Positions 51,543-61,889 of a stretch of DNA of 64,000 nucleotides are shown here, in pieces. The translations under genes and the position numbers were made by a program. Numbering within the stretch: position 1 is the first letter of the stretch; each line of letters begins with the position of its first letter. A model generated the notes under the pieces. It saw only the letters and a program-made list of their open reading frames with translations. It ran no database searches and was not told the origin of the DNA. The stretch comes from an uncultured Holophaga sp. (lineage in GTDB: Bacteria > Acidobacteriota > Holophagae > Holophagales > Holophagaceae): the NCBI RefSeq assembly GCF_963677305.1, contig NZ_OY781925.1, positions 1,899,501 to 1,963,500 on the forward strand, given 5' to 3'.

Positions 51543-51612
51543 AAAGCATTGCTCGAAAATATTTCGCGTAAATAACAACTTAAGTGTTCTGAACTTCTTG
51601 CTGGCAGGTCCT

Positions 51613-51626
51613 TGTAACCGGTTACA
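51613..51626. promoter_or_regulatory. main LacI-family operator
   Basis: TGTAACCGGTTACA, a perfect 14-bp palindrome with the central CG-step typical of LacI/MalR-type sites. It is 20 bp before the first gene of the operon. Its centre is 84 bp from the auxiliary site, eight turns of the helix, which suits looping by a tetramer or paired dimers. Confidence 0.75.
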
Positions 51627-51645
51627 TCCGTCTGGACTCATCGTC

Positions 51646-53319
51646 ATGCACTCACCAGAACCTGAGAATCATCCCAATCCATCGACCGATAACCGACCTG
51701 AAGCCGATTGCGAGTGGTGGAAGGGTGCCGCCATCTACCAGGTTTACCCCCGGAGTTACCAGGACACCAATGGGGACGGCATCGGGGACCTGCCCGGGAT
51801 CACCCGCCGCCTGCCCCACATCGCGGACCTGGGGATGGACGCCATCTGGATCTCCCCTTTCTTCCGGAGCCCCATGAAGGACTTCGGCTACGACATCTCG
51901 GACTACCGGGGGGTGGATCCGATCTTCGGTGACCTGTCCGACTTCGACCATCTGGTGGCGGAGGCCCACCGCCTCGGACTCCGGGTCCTCATCGACCAAG
52001 TGCTCTCCCACACCTCCGACGAGCATCCCTGGTTCAAGGAGAGCCGGTCCCAGCGAGAGAACGCACGCTCGGACTGGTACGTCTGGGCGGATCCCCAGCC
52101 CGACGGCACACCACCGAACAACTGGCAGAGCGTCTTCGGCGGCTCGGCCTGGGCCTGGGAGCCGCGTCGTCGCCAGTATTACCTGCACAACTTCCTTGTC
52201 TCCCAGCCCGACCTCAACTTCCACCACACCCCAGTCCAGGATCAGCTTCTGGAGGAGGTCCGCTTCTGGCTGGAGCGGGGCGTGGACGGTTTCAGGTTCG
52301 ACGCCTGCAACTTCCACTTCCATGACCGCCGTTTGCGCAACAACCCGCCCGCCCCCACTTCGGTGGATCTCTCTACGGTCAGGGCGGGCAACCCCTACGG
52401 CTTCCAGGTCCACAAGCACGACAAGACCCAGCCCGAGAACCTGATGTTCCTCAAGCGCCTCCGGCGGCTCATGGACGCGTACGGGGCGGTGAGCGTGGGC
52501 GAAGTGGGCGACGAGGACTCGCTGGCGACGATGGCCCAGTACACGGCTGATGGCGACAAGCTGCACATGGCCTACGGGTTCAAGCTGCTCACGGACGACT
52601 TCAGCGCCGGACGGATCCGGGAGGTGGTCCACGACTTCGAGCGCAGGATCCGGGCCCGGGGCGGATGGGGCTGCTGGTCCTTCTCCAATCATGACTGTGT
52701 CCGGGTGGTGACCCGGTGGGGACGGGGCGAGGCGGGGTCGCCGGAACTCCCCAAGGTCCTGCTGGCCGTCCTGGGCACCCTCCGGGGCAGCTTCTGCGTC
52801 TATCAGGGCGAGGAGCTCGGGCTTCCGGAGGCCGAGGTCCCCTTCGATCGACTCACGGACCCATACGGCATCGCCTTCTGGCCTGATTTCAAGGGCCGGG
52901 ACGGCTGCCGTACACCCATGCCCTGGACCTCCCACCCCCCCTTCGCCGGGTTCTCCACGGTCGAACCCTGGCTGCCCATCCCCCACGCCCACTTCCCGCT
53001 GGCGGTTTCCGTCCAGGAGGGGGATCCGGGGTCGCCCCTCCTGTTCCTCCGGCAGTTCCTTGCTTGGCGCCGCACCCTCCCGGCCCTGCGCAACGGGGCC
53101 ATCCGCTTCCCCAGGCTCGAAGAGCCCCTGCTGGCCGTGGAGCGCGCCTCCGATGACCAGAGGCTTCTGGCGGTCTTCAACCTGGGTGCCTTTCCGGCGA
53201 GGTACACCCTCCCCGCGGCCCTCACCCCCATACACGGGCACGGGCTGGGCGAGGGTGAACGCCACGGCCATCACCTCGTCCTCCCGCCCTGGGGAGGCTT
53301 CTTCGGGCTCCTGGGGTGA
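51646..53319 (+). CDS. GH13 alpha-glucosidase (GH13_23-like)
   Basis: 557 aa from the ATG at 51646; there is no good ribosome binding site, but an earlier TTG (51598) would place the operator inside the gene. No signal peptide: cytoplasmic. Family-13 motifs: QVYPRSYQDTNGDGIGD, IDQVLSHTSDEHPWF, the nucleophile Asp in DGFRFDACNF, acid/base Glu in VGEVGDE, and FSNHDCVRV. The DACNFHFHDRRLRNNPP stretch is characteristic of the bacterial alpha-glucosidases of subfamily 23, as I recall. It would cleave imported maltose and short dextrins to glucose, for glucokinase. Confidence 0.9.
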   Translation: MHSPEPENHPNPSTDNRPEADCEWWKGAAIYQVYPRSYQDTNGDGIGDLPGITRRLPHIADLGMDAIWISPFFRSPMKDFGYDISDYRGVDPIFGDLSDFDHLVAEAHRLGLRVLIDQVLSHTSDEHPWFKESRSQRENARSDWYVWADPQPDGTPPNNWQSVFGGSAWAWEPRRRQYYLHNFLVSQPDLNFHHTPVQDQLLEEVRFWLERGVDGFRFDACNFHFHDRRLRNNPPAPTSVDLSTVRAGNPYGFQVHKHDKTQPENLMFLKRLRRLMDAYGAVSVGEVGDEDSLATMAQYTADGDKLHMAYGFKLLTDDFSAGRIREVVHDFERRIRARGGWGCWSFSNHDCVRVVTRWGRGEAGSPELPKVLLAVLGTLRGSFCVYQGEELGLPEAEVPFDRLTDPYGIAFWPDFKGRDGCRTPMPWTSHPPFAGFSTVEPWLPIPHAHFPLAVSVQEGDPGSPLLFLRQFLAWRRTLPALRNGAIRFPRLEEPLLAVERASDDQRLLAVFNLGAFPARYTLPAALTPIHGHGLGEGERHGHHLVLPPWGGFFGLLG

Positions 53320-53430
53320 GGTCCCATCCAGCCCGGCCCGCACGCCCGACCTGATGCTCCGCAGTCACGTCTTACCGAACACCCCACCCAACCCCGTGCC
53401 GCTCGCCGGCCAAAATCAAGGAGGCAATCC

Positions 53431-54768
53431 ATGAAGTGCAAGCAGCTTATCCAAGCGGCCCTTCCGATGGCCCTGATCTGTGGTTCCCTTCCGGCCCAAG
53501 ACGTCGTGGAGATCCATGGCTACACCCGGGCGGGTGTGGGCGCATCCTCCAAGGGCGGTGAACAGGTGACCTTCTACATGGCCGGGACGGGCGACAGCCC
53601 CACCGGTGGCCCCGGCTACCGCCTGGGCAACGAGACGGACAACTACCTGGAACTCGCGGTGGATGTCCGGGCCTATGACAGGGACGACACCACCTTCAAG
53701 CTCCACTTCCGACCCTCCTTCCGGGAGTATTACAACGCCCGGGATGCCTCGGCCGATGCCGGGGGCAATGCCGACGGCTCCATGGCAGCCAACCCGAACC
53801 AACAGGTCTGGATCCGGGAGGCCTGGGGTGAGGCCACCGGTATCTTCGGCAACAGCGTCAAGGCCTTCGCCAACGCCAGCATCTGGGCGGGCCGCCGCTT
53901 CTACATGCGGCAGGACCTCCACATCCGCGACCAGTGGTACTGGAACAACAGCGGGGATGGTGCCGGCATCGAGAACATCGATATCGGCAAGGGCAAGCTC
54001 AACTACGCCTTCATCCAGCATGATGTGGGCAATGTGACCTGGGAGCCTACGGGCAACAGCAGCGTCTGGCTGCCCGTGGCGACCCCCTCCGGCAAGGTGA
54101 CGATCATCTCCCATGACCTGCGCTGGACGGGCCTCGAGACAAATCACAACGGCTCCCTGACCCTCGGCATCCAGTACAACCAGGCCAACCCGAGGAAGGA
54201 TGCCGAGAGCAGCAGCAACAACAACAACGGCATCCAGTTCCTGGCCCAGCACACCCAGTCCGGCATCTGGGGCGGCGACAACAAGATCTTCGCCACCTAC
54301 GGCACCGGCTCCACCTTCTGGAACTGGTACAACCCGGAGACCACCACGGACAACAAGTGGTGGGAAGTGATCGACATCCTCTCCATTCAGCCTGTCAAGA
54401 CCTTTGCCATGCAGGCCTGTGTCATCTACCGCGACCAGAAGAATGCCGACAGCTCCCATCAGAAGTGGACCTCGCTGGGAGCCCGGCCGACGTATTTCCT
54501 GACCAAGCACTTCAGTGTCGCTGCCGAAGTGGGTGCGGACTTCTTCAAGTTCGACAGCGAACCGGAGACCCGGCGACTCGTCAAGGAGACCCTGGCACTG
54601 CAGTGGCAGCCCCAGTCGACCTTCTGGTCCAGGCCCTCGATCCGGCTCTTCGTCACCAATGCCCAGTGGAACTCCCAGGCCAACGCCTGGGGCACCATCG
54701 GAGGCGGTGCCTTCGGCACGGACAACCATGGCATGACCTACGGGGCCCAGGTTGAGGCCTGGTGGTAG
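53431..54768 (+). CDS. lamB: maltoporin (LamB-like outer-membrane channel)
   Basis: 445 aa, ATG with AAGGAGG upstream. Signal peptide about 1-22 (LPMALICGSLPAQ). The mature protein starts VVEIHGYTRAGVGASSKGGEQ, a typical LamB opening, and shows alternating amphipathic beta-strands to a terminal Trp (YGAQVEAWW), as outer-membrane barrels require for BAM recognition. LamB/ScrY-type, 18 strands expected. Lets maltodextrins into the periplasm. Separated from malK by a stable hairpin. Confidence 0.9.
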   Translation: MKCKQLIQAALPMALICGSLPAQDVVEIHGYTRAGVGASSKGGEQVTFYMAGTGDSPTGGPGYRLGNETDNYLELAVDVRAYDRDDTTFKLHFRPSFREYYNARDASADAGGNADGSMAANPNQQVWIREAWGEATGIFGNSVKAFANASIWAGRRFYMRQDLHIRDQWYWNNSGDGAGIENIDIGKGKLNYAFIQHDVGNVTWEPTGNSSVWLPVATPSGKVTIISHDLRWTGLETNHNGSLTLGIQYNQANPRKDAESSSNNNNGIQFLAQHTQSGIWGGDNKIFATYGTGSTFWNWYNPETTTDNKWWEVIDILSIQPVKTFAMQACVIYRDQKNADSSHQKWTSLGARPTYFLTKHFSVAAEVGADFFKFDSEPETRRLVKETLALQWQPQSTFWSRPSIRLFVTNAQWNSQANAWGTIGGGAFGTDNHGMTYGAQVEAWW

Positions 54769-54802
54769 GCGGGTGGGACTGACTCCCCAAGTCGGGTTTT
54801 CA

Positions 54803-54848
54803 CGGCTGGCGCACCTTGTGACGAATCGTTCAAGAGGTGCGCTGGCCG
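54803..54848 (+). terminator. intercistronic hairpin between lamB and malK
   Basis: CGGCTGGCGCACCT (54803-54816) pairs with AGGTGCGCTGGCCG (54835-54848) over 14 bp including two G-U wobbles, with an 18-nt loop. There is no U-tract, so partial termination or protection of the lamB message (raising porin over transporter levels) is more likely than full termination. Confidence 0.5.
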
Positions 54849-54881
54849 CAGTTCCGGGGTCCCGGTAGCGGAAGAGGGGTC

Positions 54882-55976
54882 ATGGGCGATCTTCAGATCA
54901 AGTCGTTGCGCAAGGATTACGGGGATGTCCGGGTGCTCCAGGGGCTGGACCTGGAGATCGCCGACGGCGAATTCATCGTCTTCGTCGGGCCCTCGGGCTG
55001 CGGCAAGTCGACCCTCCTGCGCTGCATCGCGGGGCTGGAGGATATCACCGCAGGCGCTCTCTACATCAGCGGCCAGAAGGTCAACGAGGTACCCCCCTCC
55101 AAAAGGGGCATCGCCATGGTCTTCCAGAGCTACGCCCTATACCCCCACATGACTGTGGCGGAGAACATGGCCTTTGGCCTGAAGCTCGCCGGATACCCCA
55201 AGCAGGAAATCCGCAATGCGGTCCACCGGGCCGCCCAGATCCTGCAGATCGAGTCCCTGCTGGACCGCAAGCCCAAAGCTCTTTCCGGGGGGCAGCGTCA
55301 GCGGGTGGCCATTGGCCGGGCCATCGTGCGCAAGCCGGCGGTCTTCCTCTTCGACGAGCCGCTCTCCAACCTGGATGCGGCCCTGCGGGTGCAGATGCGG
55401 GTGGAGCTCTCCAGGCTCCACGCCGATCTCGGCACCACGATGATCTATGTGACCCACGACCAGGTGGAGGCCATGACCCTCGCGAACCGCATCGTGGTCA
55501 TCAACCTCGGACGCATCGAGCAGGTGGGCTCGCCCCTGGAGCTCTACCATGAGCCCGCCAACCTCTTTGTGGCGGGCTTCATCGGTTCCCCCCGGATGAA
55601 CTTCATCGAGTGCACCCTGGTATCGGCCAGCGCAAGCTCCGCAACCGTGCGCCTGGCTGAAGGGACTACGGTGGAAGTGGCCTCTGACGCCCGCGGGATC
55701 GAGCCCGGGTCGCCCCTGACACTGGGGATCCGACCTGAGCACATCCAAGCAGCCCGGTCCGCGGACGATGGCGCCCTGGCCGGGCGGGTCCAGGTGGCCG
55801 AGCACCTGGGCGACACCACCTTCCTCTACATCGCGACCCTGGGCTGCCCGGAGACTCTGACCGTCAAGGCGCAGCCTGAGAACCCTCTCCAGACCGGGGA
55901 TGAGGCGCATCTCTCCTTCCCGGCACAGCGGAGCTATCTCTTCGATGCCGTCGGCAGGACACTGCCCCGGGCCTGA
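54882..55976 (+). CDS. malK: maltodextrin ABC transporter ATP-binding protein
   Basis: 364 aa, ATG at 54882 (AGAGGGG upstream). Walker [10 protein letters not shown] (36-44), Q-loop [12 protein letters not shown], signature [14 protein letters not shown], Walker [14 protein letters not shown], and switch His in [10 protein letters not shown]. The C-terminal OB-type regulatory domain (from about 235) is typical of MalK/UgpC importers. Dimerises and drives MalFG. The Lys/Gly residues that bind enzyme IIA in enterobacteria cannot be judged here. Confidence 0.94.
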   Translation: MGDLQIKSLRKDYGDVRVLQGLDLEIADGEFIVFVGPSGCGKSTLLRCIAGLEDITAGALYISGQKVNEVPPSKRGIAMVFQSYALYPHMTVAENMAFGLKLAGYPKQEIRNAVHRAAQILQIESLLDRKPKALSGGQRQRVAIGRAIVRKPAVFLFDEPLSNLDAALRVQMRVELSRLHADLGTTMIYVTHDQVEAMTLANRIVVINLGRIEQVGSPLELYHEPANLFVAGFIGSPRMNFIECTLVSASASSATVRLAEGTTVEVASDARGIEPGSPLTLGIRPEHIQAARSADDGALAGRVQVAEHLGDTTFLYIATLGCPETLTVKAQPENPLQTGDEAHLSFPAQRSYLFDAVGRTLPRA

Positions 55977-56008
55977 ACCCTTCCTTCCCCAAGCAAAAGG
56001 AGCACAGC

Positions 56009-57205
<1,197 letters not shown>

Positions 57206-57252
57206 CCGGAGGCGCCGGACGGTGCCGATTCTCCGTTCTCCAGGACCCTGCC

Positions 57253-58788
57253 ATGCCGATCCCTCAGCCCGTCAAGCGCCTCATGGGTCCCGCCCTTCTC
57301 GGGGTGGTGACCCTGGCGGCGCTCTTCCTGGTGACCGTCGTCTATGCCGTGGGCGAGACGCTCCTGGCGGGGACGCTTCTGGTGATCGTGGCCTTGGCTA
57401 TCTGGATCTATAGCACCCAGAAAACTTATGCCTACCGCTACCTCTTTCCCGGGGTGGCGGCCGCCCTGGTCTTCGTGGTGTTCCCCATGGTCTACACCGT
57501 GGTCATGGGGTTCACCAACTACAGCTCCCGGAACCTCCTGGACTTCCCCAAGGCGACCCAGTATCTGCTGGACGAGACCGTGCGCGCCGAAGGGTCCACC
57601 TACACCTTCTCGGTGCACCCTGACGGGGGCCGGTTCCGGGCCCGATTGGAGAACCAGGACAGCGGCGCGGTCTTCCTGACGGGTCCCTTTGCCATGCCAG
57701 GTCCCTCCCCGCTGACCCTCAAGGCCGAACCCCCCGAGCAGTCCCGGTTCAAGCCAGGGGACCCGGTGGATCTCCGGGATGTCATCGCCAACGAGAAGTT
57801 TCTGAAGGGCCTGGTTGTCGTCCTCCCCGATGGCACCCACCTGGGCATGACGGGCCTGAGCGAGTACGCTGCGACGGCCCCACTCTACCAGCGGAGTGCA
57901 GACGGGAGCCTGAAGAACACCCAGGATGGGACTGTCCTCAAACCCAACTTCCGGACCGGGTTCTACGAAACCGCCGGGGGCGACAAGATGGAGCCCGGCT
58001 TCCGGGTGGGGGTGGGCTGGGACAACTACAGGGCCATTTTCACGGAGAGCCGCTTCCGGGAGCCCTTCCTGCGGATCTTCGGGTGGACCCTGGCCTTCTC
58101 ACTCCTGACGGTCTTCTTCGCGACCTCACTGGGGATGGTGCTCGCGGTGCTCCTGAGCTGGGAGTCGCTCCGCTTCCGGAGTGTCTACCGTCTGCTGCTC
58201 TTCCTGCCCTACGCCGTCCCGGGCTTCATCTCCATCCTGGTCTTCAAGGGGCTCTTCAACAACAACTTCGGCGAGATCAACCTCATCCTGGGATCCCTCT
58301 TCGGGATCAAGCCCACCTGGTTTTCGGATCCCTTCCTGGCCAAGGCGATGATTCTGATTGTCAATACATGGTTGGGCTTCCCGTACATGATGCTGGTCTG
58401 CATGGGTCTCATCAAGGCGATCCCGGTGGACCTCTACGAGGCCTCTGCCGTGGCCGGGGCCGGACCGCTCACCAATTTCTTCCGCATCACGCTGCCCCTG
58501 ATCCTGAAGCCCCTGACCCCACTGCTCATCTCTTCCTTCGCCTTCAATTTCAACAACTTCGTGCTCATCTCCCTGCTGACGGGTGGGCGGCCGGACTTCG
58601 CCGACGCCACGATCCCCGCCGGGACCACGGACATCCTGGTGTCGTACACCTACCGCATCGCCTTCCAGGACTCGGGTCAGCAGTTCGGCCTGGCGGCCGC
58701 CATCTCGACGGTGATCTTTCTCATGGTGGCGGTGATCTCGCTCATCCAGGTGCGCTACACGAAGATCGCTCAAGATGAGAGGAGGTAG
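57253..58788 (+). CDS. malF: maltodextrin ABC transporter permease MalF
   Basis: 511 aa. Two N-terminal membrane helices, one more, then a large periplasmic loop (P2, about residues 95-255) typical of MalF, followed by the permease core. The coupling motif EAA is EASAVAGAGPLTNFFRITLPLI. QKTYAYRYLFPG and DFADATIPAGTTDILVSY also match the family. The loop clasps MalE. ATG at 57253, weak ribosome binding site. Confidence 0.94.
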   Translation: MPIPQPVKRLMGPALLGVVTLAALFLVTVVYAVGETLLAGTLLVIVALAIWIYSTQKTYAYRYLFPGVAAALVFVVFPMVYTVVMGFTNYSSRNLLDFPKATQYLLDETVRAEGSTYTFSVHPDGGRFRARLENQDSGAVFLTGPFAMPGPSPLTLKAEPPEQSRFKPGDPVDLRDVIANEKFLKGLVVVLPDGTHLGMTGLSEYAATAPLYQRSADGSLKNTQDGTVLKPNFRTGFYETAGGDKMEPGFRVGVGWDNYRAIFTESRFREPFLRIFGWTLAFSLLTVFFATSLGMVLAVLLSWESLRFRSVYRLLLFLPYAVPGFISILVFKGLFNNNFGEINLILGSLFGIKPTWFSDPFLAKAMILIVNTWLGFPYMMLVCMGLIKAIPVDLYEASAVAGAGPLTNFFRITLPLILKPLTPLLISSFAFNFNNFVLISLLTGGRPDFADATIPAGTTDILVSYTYRIAFQDSGQQFGLAAAISTVIFLMVAVISLIQVRYTKIAQDERR

Positions 58789-58790
58789 CG

Positions 58791-59681
58791 GTGTCCATCG
58801 TCATCAGCAAGCAGCAGCGCTGGCGGGTCCTGGCGGCCCACCTCTTCCTCATCGTGCTCTGCGCGATGGTGCTCTTCCCCTTTCTGCTGACGGTCTCCAT
58901 CTCCCTGCGTCCCGGTAACTTCGCCACGGGGTCGGTGATTCCCCAGACCATCAGCCTGGAACACTGGCGCTTCGCGCTCGGGCTTCCGGTCCCCGGTCCC
59001 GATGGGACCCTGGTCAAGCCCGACCTGCCGGTGCTGCTCTGGCTTTGGAACTCGGTGAAGGTGGCCCTGGCCTCGGGCTGCATCGCCCTCTTCCTCTCCA
59101 CCACAGCGGCCTATGCCTTCGCCCGCCTGCGCTTTCCCGGCAAGAAGCTGGCCCTCACGGGGCTGATGCTCATGCAGATGTTCCCCACGGTGTTGGCCCT
59201 AGTGGCCATCCACGCCATTTTCAGCCGGATCGGTCGCGCCTTCCCCCTCTTCGGGATCGATAGCCTCTGGTCCGTGGTTCTGGCCTATTCCGGGGGCATC
59301 GCCCTGCACATCTGGACTATCAAAGGCTTCTACGAGACCATCCCCGCCGAGATCGAGGATGCCGCCAAGGTCGATGGCGCCACCCCTTGGCAGGCCTTCT
59401 GGCGGGTGCTCCTGCCCATGGCTCTGCCCATCCTGATGGTGGTGTTCCTGCTGGCCTTCATCGGGGCCATCATCGAGTACCCCGTCGCCTCCATCCTGCT
59501 CTACCAGCAGAAGAACCTGACCCTGGCCGTGGGCTCCAAGATGTTCCTCTACGAGCAGAAATACCTCTGGGGTGACTTTGCGGCCGCGGCCATCCTGTCC
59601 GGGCTCCCCATCACCCTGGTCTTCGTGCTGGCCCAGAAGTGGATGATCTCCGGACTCACCTCCGGGGGCACCAAGGGCTAG
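58791..59681 (+). CDS. malG: maltodextrin ABC transporter permease MalG
   Basis: 296 aa, GTG at 58791 with AGGAGG; two bp after malF. Six membrane helices. EAA coupling loop EIEDAAKVDGATPWQAFWRVLLP. The C-terminus VLAQKWMISGLTSGGTKG is the conserved MalG end that contacts MalK. Forms the translocation pore with MalF. Confidence 0.95.
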   Translation: MSIVISKQQRWRVLAAHLFLIVLCAMVLFPFLLTVSISLRPGNFATGSVIPQTISLEHWRFALGLPVPGPDGTLVKPDLPVLLWLWNSVKVALASGCIALFLSTTAAYAFARLRFPGKKLALTGLMLMQMFPTVLALVAIHAIFSRIGRAFPLFGIDSLWSVVLAYSGGIALHIWTIKGFYETIPAEIEDAAKVDGATPWQAFWRVLLPMALPILMVVFLLAFIGAIIEYPVASILLYQQKNLTLAVGSKMFLYEQKYLWGDFAAAAILSGLPITLVFVLAQKWMISGLTSGGTKG

Positions 59682-59737
59682 CCCCAGCTTCCCACCCTCC
59701 CGAGGACCTTGCGTCCTCCCTTCCCCAAGGAGCAAGC

Positions 59738-60178
59738 ATGCGCATCAAGTCCCTCCTCCTCAAGGTCCTCGCGGTTGCGGCCCTGGCGCTGGCCTCCACG
59801 CTTCCCGCCCTGGCCACCCCCCCCGAGGGCTATATCGAGATCAACTACCACCGGGCCGACGGCAACTACGACGGCTGGGGCGCCCACCTCTGGAAGGACC
59901 CGAACATGCCCCTGCCGGATGTGGAGTGGACCAGCCCGATGATGCCCACGGGCAAGTCGGACTTCGGCGTCTACTGGCACGTGAAGGCCGACGAGTTCGG
60001 CGCCAAGATCCACGTCAACTACATCATCCACAAGGGCGACATCAAGGAGCAGGGCGGCAAGGACATGGCCTTTGACGGTCGCCAGTACAAGGCCATCTGG
60101 GTCCTGAACGGGGACCGCAGGATCTACTACTCCCTGGAGGACGCCCAGAAGGCCATGCCTGCCGCGCCCGCCAAGTGA
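59738..60178 (+). CDS. secreted stand-alone CBM41-like (pullulanase-associated) domain protein
   Basis: 146 aa, ATG at 59738 with AAGGAG upstream. Signal peptide about 1-25 (VLAVAALALASTLPALA). The rest is a single carbohydrate-binding module: IEINYHRADGNYDGWGAHLWKD, the FGVYWHVKADEFGAKI strand pair and NYIIHKGDIKEQGGKDM, with the aromatic residues (Tyr, Trp, Trp) that stack on alpha-glucan in CBM41/PUD domains. These modules are normally attached to pullulanases; here it is free. Probably captures dextrins in the periplasm or on the cell surface. Between malG and the alpha-amylase. Confidence 0.85.
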   Translation: MRIKSLLLKVLAVAALALASTLPALATPPEGYIEINYHRADGNYDGWGAHLWKDPNMPLPDVEWTSPMMPTGKSDFGVYWHVKADEFGAKIHVNYIIHKGDIKEQGGKDMAFDGRQYKAIWVLNGDRRIYYSLEDAQKAMPAAPAK

Positions 60179-60186
60179 ACAGCGAT

Positions 60187-60213
60187 GCGCACGGGGGCAG
60201 GGCCCCCGTGCGC
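60187..60213 (+). terminator. strong intercistronic hairpin between the CBM41 gene and the amylase
   Basis: GCGCACGGGGGC (60187-60198), loop AGG, GCCCCCGTGCGC (60202-60213): a perfect 12-bp, all but two G-C, stem directly after the CBM41 stop and 18 bp before the next GTG. A C/T-rich CCTCTTC follows rather than a pure T-run. It may reduce read-through and protect the upstream message. Confidence 0.65.
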
Positions 60214-60230
60214 CCTCTTCAGGAGCTCCC

Positions 60231-61877
60231 GTGACCCTCCGGAAATCCCTGGCCCTGCTGCTCGGGGCCGCCGCCCTCTCCCTCTGCGCCGGCCAGCCCG
60301 CCAGCTTTGCCGACAATCCCATCCTCTATTTCGTCCTGACGGACCGCTTCCAGAACGGCGACCCGGGCAACGACCACAGTTACGGACGTCAGCGCGAGGC
60401 CACGCCCCAGGCCGATGTGGGCACCTTCCACGGCGGGGATCTCAAAGGGCTCACCCAGAAGCTCAAGGAGGGATGGTTCACCAAGCTGGGGGTCAACGCC
60501 CTCTGGATCTCGGCTCCCTACGAGCAGATCCACGGCTGGGTCGTGGGCGGCAACGGCGAGTTCAAGCACTACGCCTATCACGGCTACTACGCCCTGGACT
60601 ACACGATGGTGGACAAGAACATGGGCACACCCGAAGACCTGCGGGAGATGGTGGACACGGCCCACAGCCTGGGGATCCGGGTGCTCTTCGACATCGTCAT
60701 GAACCACCCCGGCTACCTGTCCCTCCAGGATGCCAGCGAGTTCCACATCGACGTTCTCTGGCCCGGTTGGGAAAAGGCGACTCTGAGGAACTATCACAGT
60801 TACATCGACTACAACAACTTCAACTTCGGCGACTGGTGGGGCCGGGACTGGGTCCGGGCGGGTCTGCCCGGCTACCTCGACGGGGGGACGGACGACTTCA
60901 CTTCCCAGATCTTCTACCTTCCGGATTTCCGCACCGAGAGCAAGGCCTTCGTGAAGCTTCCCAAGTTCCTCAGGAACAAACCGGGCACCCGGGCCGTGGA
61001 CCTGCCGGACACGACGGTGCGTGGCTACCTGATCCGCTGGCTGACGGACTGGGTTCGGGAATACGGTATCGACGGTTTCCGTGCGGACACCGTCAAGCAC
61101 GTGGAGCCTGAGGCCTGGGCGGAACTCAAGAAGGCAGCGGTGTCCGCCCTGGCGGACTGGAAGACCCGGAACCCAGGCAAGAAGATTGACGACGCCCCTT
61201 TCTGGATGGTGGGCGAATACTGGGGTGCGGGGCCTGAGAAGCACAAGATGCTCAACTACGGCTTCGACGCCATGATCAACTTCGACTTCCAGCGGAGCCT
61301 GGAGGATGTGACGGACCTGGAGGGACTCTACGCCCGCTACGCCAAGGCCCAGGCCGGGCAGGCGCCCCACATGCTGAACTACCTCAGCTCCCACGACACC
61401 CGGCTCTTCGACCGCTCCCAGCTGGTGGGCGGAGGCTCCGCCCTGCTTCTGGCTCCGGGCGCCGTCCAGATCTTCTACGGGGATGAAACGGCGCGTCCCG
61501 AGGGCCCCGTGCCGAAGACCGACCGCCAGCAAGGCACCCGCTCCGACATGAACTGGACCCGCATGGATGAGAAGGTCCTGGCCCACTGGCGCAAGCTGGG
61601 TACCTTCCGCGCCCGTCACCCGGCCCTGGCCCGGGGCGAGCACCAGCGTCTGGCCAAGGCCCCCTATACCTTCAGCCGCGTGGACGCCGCCTCTGGAGAT
61701 CGGGTGGTGGTCTCCCTGGGCCCCCAGGGCGAGGTGAGCATCCCCGTCGCACCGGTCTTTCCGGACGGAACAACCCTGCAGGACGCCTACACCGGCCAGA
61801 AAGTCCAGGTCACGGGCGGATCCGTCAAGCTCCGGGCTGCAGGCTGCGTCCTCCTTGAACCTGCCGAATCCCGCTGA
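60231..61877 (+). CDS. secreted alpha-amylase (GH13, periplasmic MalS/cyclomaltodextrinase-like)
   Basis: 548 aa, GTG at 60231 with AGGAG. Signal peptide about 1-21 (LALLLGAAALSLCAGQPA). GH13 motifs: FVLTDRFQNGDPGND, FDIVMNHPG, nucleophile Asp in GIDGFRADTVKH, acid/base Glu in MVGEYWG, and YLSSHDTRLF. The Asn/Asp-rich DGDxxND start is a calcium site of amylases. The C-terminal beta domain (from about 460) is short. It should cut starch or dextrin in the periplasm, feeding MalE. The exact subfamily is not assigned. Confidence 0.9.
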   Translation: MTLRKSLALLLGAAALSLCAGQPASFADNPILYFVLTDRFQNGDPGNDHSYGRQREATPQADVGTFHGGDLKGLTQKLKEGWFTKLGVNALWISAPYEQIHGWVVGGNGEFKHYAYHGYYALDYTMVDKNMGTPEDLREMVDTAHSLGIRVLFDIVMNHPGYLSLQDASEFHIDVLWPGWEKATLRNYHSYIDYNNFNFGDWWGRDWVRAGLPGYLDGGTDDFTSQIFYLPDFRTESKAFVKLPKFLRNKPGTRAVDLPDTTVRGYLIRWLTDWVREYGIDGFRADTVKHVEPEAWAELKKAAVSALADWKTRNPGKKIDDAPFWMVGEYWGAGPEKHKMLNYGFDAMINFDFQRSLEDVTDLEGLYARYAKAQAGQAPHMLNYLSSHDTRLFDRSQLVGGGSALLLAPGAVQIFYGDETARPEGPVPKTDRQQGTRSDMNWTRMDEKVLAHWRKLGTFRARHPALARGEHQRLAKAPYTFSRVDAASGDRVVVSLGPQGEVSIPVAPVFPDGTTLQDAYTGQKVQVTGGSVKLRAAGCVLLEPAESR

Positions 61878-61889
61878 ACAGGAGAACCC

